NCBI GenBank assembly: GCA_002315945.1
Contig: DCIJ01000034.1
Coordinates: 1-9,934 of the forward strand
From: Lachnospiraceae bacterium UBA1729
GTDB taxonomy: Bacteria > Bacillota > Clostridia > Lachnospirales > Lachnospiraceae
DNA length: 9,934 nt
Direction of reading: 5' to 3'
The notes under the pieces are model-generated. The model saw only the letters and a program-made list of their open reading frames with translations. It did not search any database and was not told where the DNA came from. The position numbers and the translations under genes were made by a program. This document shows, piece after piece, positions 6,580 to 9,934 of this stretch (the first letter of the stretch is position 1; every line of letters begins with the position of its first letter).

Positions 6580-6835
6580 AATATTTCCTATTTAACCTTT
6601 CCATAGCACTATTTATCGAGATTGGTTCTGCACCTTCTTCTACCTCTATCTCTGCATCATAAATAGCCTGATCGATTTTATTTATTTGCGCAAAACGTTC
6701 ATATAATTCAGCACTCATCACAACCAAGTCACTATAGCCATTTTTGGTTATGAAAATCGGTTCCTGTTGTTTATGCGCTAATTCAGATATCTCACTTGTA
6801 TTTCTCAAATCTCTAATAGGCATAATTGTTGGCAT
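6572..6835 (-). CDS. Phd/YefM-family antitoxin
   Basis: The 87-residue protein opens with MPTIMPIRDLRNTSEISEL and continues through EPIFITKNGYSDLVVMSAELYE, the characteristic N-terminal DNA-binding half of Phd/YefM antitoxins. The acidic C-terminal half (about residues 55-87, IDQAIYDAEIEVEEGAEP...) should wrap around the toxin. A GTG three codons earlier is open, but the ATG at 6835 has GAGG at 6844-6847, 8 nt upstream, and matches the usual family start. The protein is expected to neutralise the toxin encoded just downstream and to repress the shared promoter, where palindromes are visible. Confidence 0.92.
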   Translation of the reverse strand: MPTIMPIRDLRNTSEISELAHKQQEPIFITKNGYSDLVVMSAELYERFAQINKIDQAIYDAEIEVEEGAEPISINSAMERLNRKYYG

Positions 6836-6863
6836 ATTAAACACCTCACTTTCTTATGTCACA

Positions 6864-6892
6864 ATTGTAGCATAATTATGCCGCGCTGTAAA
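6864..6892 (-). promoter_or_regulatory. Toxin-antitoxin promoter with palindromic operator
   Basis: On the minus strand TTTACA (6887-6892), 17 bp and TACAAT (6864-6869) make a near-consensus promoter, with TG in the extended -10 position. The spacer contains a perfect 12-bp palindrome, GCATAATTATGC (6870-6881). A second one, ACAATTGT (6861-6868), overlaps the -10. Autorepression through these sites by the antitoxin is inferred. Confidence 0.75.
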
Positions 6893-6950
6893 TTATATCG
6901 GGAACAATAACCGGTCTGTAATTCTGTAGTTTGTAGTGTGTGTCTGTAGT

Positions 6951-6973
6951 GTCTATAGCTTTTTCCTATTAAA
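6951..6973. repeat. Short element shared with the 3' end of the alkD-like gene (copy 2)
   Basis: It matches 5361-5383 at 22 of 23 positions and overlaps the stop codon of the DUF4867 gene at 6969-6971. The adjacent plus-strand sequence is a run of GTAGT-type motifs (6925-6950), absent from the other copy apart from one GTAGTG. Confidence 0.7.
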
Positions 6974-7586
6974 GACTTAAGTTCTCTCCAACCAGTCCTA
7001 AAGGATCGCCTTCGTTTACACCTTCGGGATGTCCTAAGAGCCATTTATTTTTTGCTGTTAAATGTTTGTCTTCAACACCGCCCTCATGCTTTGCATCCAG
7101 AGGAAGATTTGTTCCCTTAGGAAGTACAATCGCAACCTTGAAACCAGCTCCGTCAACTCCGCAGGGAGCATAGTGAAGTGTAGTTGCATATACTTCAACG
7201 CCACAGCCGGCAGGAAGTAAAAATGCCTTAACATTAGCAGTATCATATGTAAAATCAGGGGTAATATCCTCCTGCTTACCAAGCATAAGAATTGCATCTG
7301 TAGCAGCCACGTTGATTTCAGAATCTCTGTGATACTCTAATGCATTTAACATCTTGTTGTGTCCGTTACAGTATCCAATCTGAATAGGCATCTCACCGTA
7401 TGTCTTAATTGACAGCTCCTGCATAACGGGCAGTGACTCCAGCGCCTCAAGACCTGGCACATAGTCTACACCTTCAGGAAGGGGAGTCTTCTCATTCAAA
7501 GCTTTGCACAGCTCAGAAAAATCAACATCCTCGATTACCTTTCCATAGCGTCTGAACTCTGGATCTGTTACTTTTAAAATTTCCAT
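6969..7586 (-). CDS. DUF4867 family protein, cupin-like
   Basis: The 205-residue soluble protein resembles the DUF4867 family, which has no firmly established function; I recognise it by overall pattern only. Residues that could form a cupin-type metal site are visible: H76 in YCNGHNK, H86 and E90 in EYHRDSE, and H138 in TTLHYAPC. The segment CGVEVYATTLHYAPCGV followed by FKVAIVLPKGTN reads like paired beta strands of a barrel. A metal-dependent role on a small metabolite, perhaps a sugar derivative, would fit but is inference. The ATG at 7586 is preferred over one eight codons upstream because AAAGGAG (7593-7599) ends 6 nt before it. It is the last gene of the LysM-FAD-DUF4867 run, 48 bp after the FAD gene; its stop codon lies inside a repeated element and no terminator hairpin follows. 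Confidence 0.85.
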   Translation of the reverse strand: MEILKVTDPEFRRYGKVIEDVDFSELCKALNEKTPLPEGVDYVPGLEALESLPVMQELSIKTYGEMPIQIGYCNGHNKMLNALEYHRDSEINVAATDAILMLGKQEDITPDFTYDTANVKAFLLPAGCGVEVYATTLHYAPCGVDGAGFKVAIVLPKGTNLPLDAKHEGGVEDKHLTAKNKWLLGHPEGVNEGDPLGLVGENLSL

Positions 7587-7634
7587 TTTGTACTCCTTTT
7601 CTCTTTTCATCTTTATGATAATAGTTTTTTGTTT

Positions 7635-9008
7635 TTATTTCTCACAAATCTTTCTTGCAACAAATACACCGCTGGCTGATGCATGGGACAGAGAGTGGGT
7701 TACACCACTGCCGTCGCCGATGATATACAAGCCCTTGAACTTGCTTTCAAGATTCTCATCAACCTTGACTTCCATATTGTAGAATTTGACCTCTACGCCA
7801 TAGAGCAGAGTGTCGTCATTGGCTGTACCAGGTGCAATCTTGTCCAGTGCATATATCATCTCGATAATTCCATCAAGAATTCTCTTGGGAAGTACGAGGC
7901 TCAGGTCTCCGGGAGTAGCCGCCAGGGTAGGATTTACAATGCCCTCCTCAATTCTCTTGGCATTACTTCTTCTGCCTCTGACCAGATCGCCAAAACGCTG
8001 AACAATTACACCGCCACCCAGCATATTGGACAGGCGGGCAATACTTTCTCCATATCCATTACTATCCTTGAAGGGTTCTGAAAAATGTTTTGCAACCAGT
8101 AGTGCAAAGTTAGTATTCTCTGTTCTCTTGGCAGGGTCCTCAAAGCTGTGGCCATTGACTGTTACAATACCATTGGTATTTTCATTAACCACGCTTCCAT
8201 AGGGATTCATGCAAAAGGTGCGGACACTGTCTTCAAATTTTTCTGTACGATATACTATCTTGCTTTCATACAGTTCATCTGTCAGGTCAGAAAAAATCAC
8301 AGCAGGAAGCTCTACACGCACACCAATGTCTACACGGTTTGAACTGGTAGGGATGTCCAGCTCCTCACAGACTTTTTCCATCCACTTGCTGCCGCTTCTT
8401 CCGACAGACACAATACATTTGTCACAGGTATAGGTCTCATCTGCAGTCTTGACAGCATAGCCCTCTTCCAGTACCTCAAGATGTTCAACCGGAGTATGGA
8501 AAAAGAAGTCCATCTTGTCTTGCAGCTCTTCATAGATATTTTTAAGTACTACATAATTAATATCTGTACCCAGGTGGCGAACTGATGCATCTAACAGCTT
8601 AAGCTTGTTCTGGAGACAGAGCTTCTTTAAGTTGGTGCCGGCTGTTGAATACATCTTGGTGCCTTCCCCACCATGAGTCACATTGATTTCATCCACATAT
8701 TTCATTAAATCCATAGCTTCTGTACGGCCAATGTGCTCAAACAGGGTTCCACCAAAGTCATTGGTAATATTATATTTTCCATCAGAAAAAGCACCTGCTC
8801 CACCAAAGCCACTCATAATGGCACAGGTAGGGCATTTAATACAGCTTTTTACCTTGACTCCATCAATAGGGCACTTACGTTTTTCAAGTGTATATCCTGA
8901 TTCAAACACCGCTATCTTAAGAGCTGGATTTTCCTTTGACAGTTCATATGCGGAAAAAATACCGCCAGGTCCTGCTCCAACAATTATTACGTCATACTTT
9001 TTGTTCAT
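7635..9008 (-). CDS. FAD-dependent dehydrogenase (COG2509-like)
   Basis: The 457-residue flavoprotein begins with a Rossmann motif, DVIIVGAGPGGIFSA (GAGPGG at residues 11-16), with E36 at the end of the second strand (VFESG) to bind the FAD ribose. A second FAD-contact region is the C-terminal KGLYIIGDGSGVTHSLSHASASG. Between them lies TCDKCIVSVGRSGSKW, typical of the family. A cysteine group, C46, C56, C59 and C62 (CIKCPTC), precedes SGFGGAGAFSDGKYN. The family is annotated as uncharacterised FAD dehydrogenase and its substrate is unknown. The ATG at 9008 starts the usual NKKYDVIIVG sequence; an ATG seven codons earlier has no ribosome site, while a weak GAGTGG lies 8 nt before 9008. It follows the LysM gene by 54 bp and precedes DUF4867 by 48 bp. 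Confidence 0.9.
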   Translation of the reverse strand: MNKKYDVIIVGAGPGGIFSAYELSKENPALKIAVFESGYTLEKRKCPIDGVKVKSCIKCPTCAIMSGFGGAGAFSDGKYNITNDFGGTLFEHIGRTEAMDLMKYVDEINVTHGGEGTKMYSTAGTNLKKLCLQNKLKLLDASVRHLGTDINYVVLKNIYEELQDKMDFFFHTPVEHLEVLEEGYAVKTADETYTCDKCIVSVGRSGSKWMEKVCEELDIPTSSNRVDIGVRVELPAVIFSDLTDELYESKIVYRTEKFEDSVRTFCMNPYGSVVNENTNGIVTVNGHSFEDPAKRTENTNFALLVAKHFSEPFKDSNGYGESIARLSNMLGGGVIVQRFGDLVRGRRSNAKRIEEGIVNPTLAATPGDLSLVLPKRILDGIIEMIYALDKIAPGTANDDTLLYGVEVKFYNMEVKVDENLESKFKGLYIIGDGSGVTHSLSHASASGVFVARKICEK

Positions 9009-9062
9009 TCTTTGTTCCACTCTTTTCATATATTATTCTGATATGTAAATCAGTAGGTAATC

Positions 9063-9848
9063 TTAGTATTTAATCACCAGCTTCTGCCCCACAAAAATCA
9101 CATAGGGATTGGCAATTTTATTCTCTTTTGCAATGCGACTATACTTTGATCCGTCTCCAAAATACTTCTCAGCCACCTTATAGAGACTGTCACCATTGAC
9201 TACAGAGTAGTTTACATAATCTCCATTTCCTGAGATATTCTCTGTTTTGATATAATTTGGATAGTAGATATCATACAAGCCAAGACATGCGTCCATTCCA
9301 GTATTTTCACTAAAGGACTTTAATAATACCTTGTCCCAGGAGCCATATTTTTCAAACAGGGACTCAGCTGTAGGTCCATTTTCATTGCCATACTTTGACA
9401 GATTACTCTGCTTCAAAGACTCAAGGCCCTGAGGATTATCCTTGTAGGAATCAATCCTGACTCGATTTCTTTCAGCGCTTACAGCTCTGGCTATCTCTTC
9501 GACACTCTTTCCTGCCGCCTCCATCTCATTCCATATGCCATACATACTCTGCATTTCAAGATGGTAATTAATTCTTTCAGCCCTGGCCTTCTCTACAATC
9601 GCCGGGTCGGTCCAGTCATAATCAGCATATGCACCCAGTCTCTCGGAATTGGGATCCGGAGAAAAACCATATACTGCCGCCGGATTCACGACAATATCCT
9701 TCATTGCAGTCTCATTTAATCTGGGATCATGCTGATATACGCAGGTGTATTCAGCTGCCTGGGATTTCAGACAATCCACATCCATACCAATACCAAGGAA
9801 AAAAATCAAAAGAGCGCATCCCACTATTTTCCAATATTTTTTTCGCAT
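9063..9848 (-). CDS. Secreted LysM-domain protein
   Basis: This 261-residue protein has a signal peptide (MRKKYWKIVGCALLIFFLGI, cleavage probably near the SQAA at residues 29-32) and a single C-terminal LysM domain, residues ~213-261: YSVVNGDSLYKVAEKYFGDG, then SRIAKENKI and VGQKLVIKY. LysM modules bind peptidoglycan N-acetylglucosamine, so the protein should sit in the cell wall. The middle ~175 residues are polar and look partly helical, with no catalytic motif that I recognise; it may be a structural or adaptor wall protein, or an unknown hydrolase. The ATG is supported by GGGGG at 9854-9858, 5 nt upstream. It is the first gene of a likely operon with the FAD dehydrogenase and the DUF4867 gene. 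Confidence 0.9.
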   Translation of the reverse strand: MRKKYWKIVGCALLIFFLGIGMDVDCLKSQAAEYTCVYQHDPRLNETAMKDIVVNPAAVYGFSPDPNSERLGAYADYDWTDPAIVEKARAERINYHLEMQSMYGIWNEMEAAGKSVEEIARAVSAERNRVRIDSYKDNPQGLESLKQSNLSKYGNENGPTAESLFEKYGSWDKVLLKSFSENTGMDACLGLYDIYYPNYIKTENISGNGDYVNYSVVNGDSLYKVAEKYFGDGSKYSRIAKENKIANPYVIFVGQKLVIKY

Positions 9849-9890
9849 ACATACCCCCTATTTTTTCAGTAAAACGATACCTTCTGTGGT

Positions 9891-9899
9891 ATTATATCA
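9891..9899 (-). promoter_or_regulatory. Extended -10 promoter of the LysM-FAD-DUF4867 operon
   Basis: On the minus strand TGATATAAT combines a perfect TATAAT (9891-9896) with the TG of an extended -10. No good -35 is seen at 16-18 bp. The leader to the ATG at 9848 is about 35 nt. This is the only clear promoter seen upstream of the three-gene run. Confidence 0.65.
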
Positions 9900-9934
9900 T
9901 AATTTTTTCGACATAGAGTAAAATAATTGTTGGC

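Noticed and set aside
7683..9048. Several plus-strand open frames opposite the FAD dehydrogenase gene
   Set aside because: They are antisense to a strongly supported coding sequence, share no domains with known proteins that I recognise and lack ribosome sites.
9038..9053. Small inverted repeat CTGAT/ATCAG between the LysM and FAD genes
   Set aside because: A 5-bp A/T-rich stem with a 6-nt loop and no T-run is within chance expectation.

Overview
The window looks like a chromosomal segment of a low-to-mid GC, Gram-positive gut or rumen anaerobe, most probably a member of the Lachnospiraceae (Butyrivibrio/Pseudobutyrivibrio-like). The grounds are strong AGGAG-type ribosome binding sites, extended -10 promoters, an oxygen-sensitive ferredoxin-type aldo/keto reductase, a DUF4867 protein, a Cthe_2159-like beta-helix exoprotein and an FAD dehydrogenase of a kind common in Clostridia. 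This is inferred from family recognition by eye; no search was run.

Layout. All genes are on the minus strand except one. From the left: an aldo/keto reductase with two C-terminal 4Fe-4S motifs (21-1199) sits 14 bp downstream of an unrecognised membrane-anchored protein (1214-2863), and the two form a likely operon with an extended -10 promoter and a pair of direct repeats in the leader. Divergent from them is the only plus-strand gene (3114-4910), a secreted carbohydrate-binding beta-helix protein interrupted by a long Gly/Pro/Asn repeat tract; its 5' end looks damaged or re-started. Next come 473 bp of non-coding DNA (4911-5383) holding three tandem 63-bp repeats, each with a hairpin, flanked by duplicated fragments, one of them a copy of the 3' end of the neighbouring alkD-type gene.

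Then, all on the minus strand: an AlkD-like DNA alkylation repair protein (5384-6037), a textbook rho-independent terminator (6215-6250), a Phd/YefM-RelE/ParE toxin-antitoxin pair (6277-6835) with its own promoter and a palindromic putative operator, and a three-gene probable operon, LysM protein (9063-9848) > FAD dehydrogenase (7635-9008) > DUF4867 cupin-like protein (6969-7586), driven by an extended -10 promoter at the right edge.

Most genes are ordinary housekeeping or accessory functions with no obvious shared pathway. The parts that gene calls do not explain are the hairpin array and the family of short repeats around the 3' ends of the alkD and DUF4867 genes, and the apparent N-terminal lesion of the beta-helix gene. 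I do not see convincing evidence of a complete undescribed defence or biosynthetic system here.
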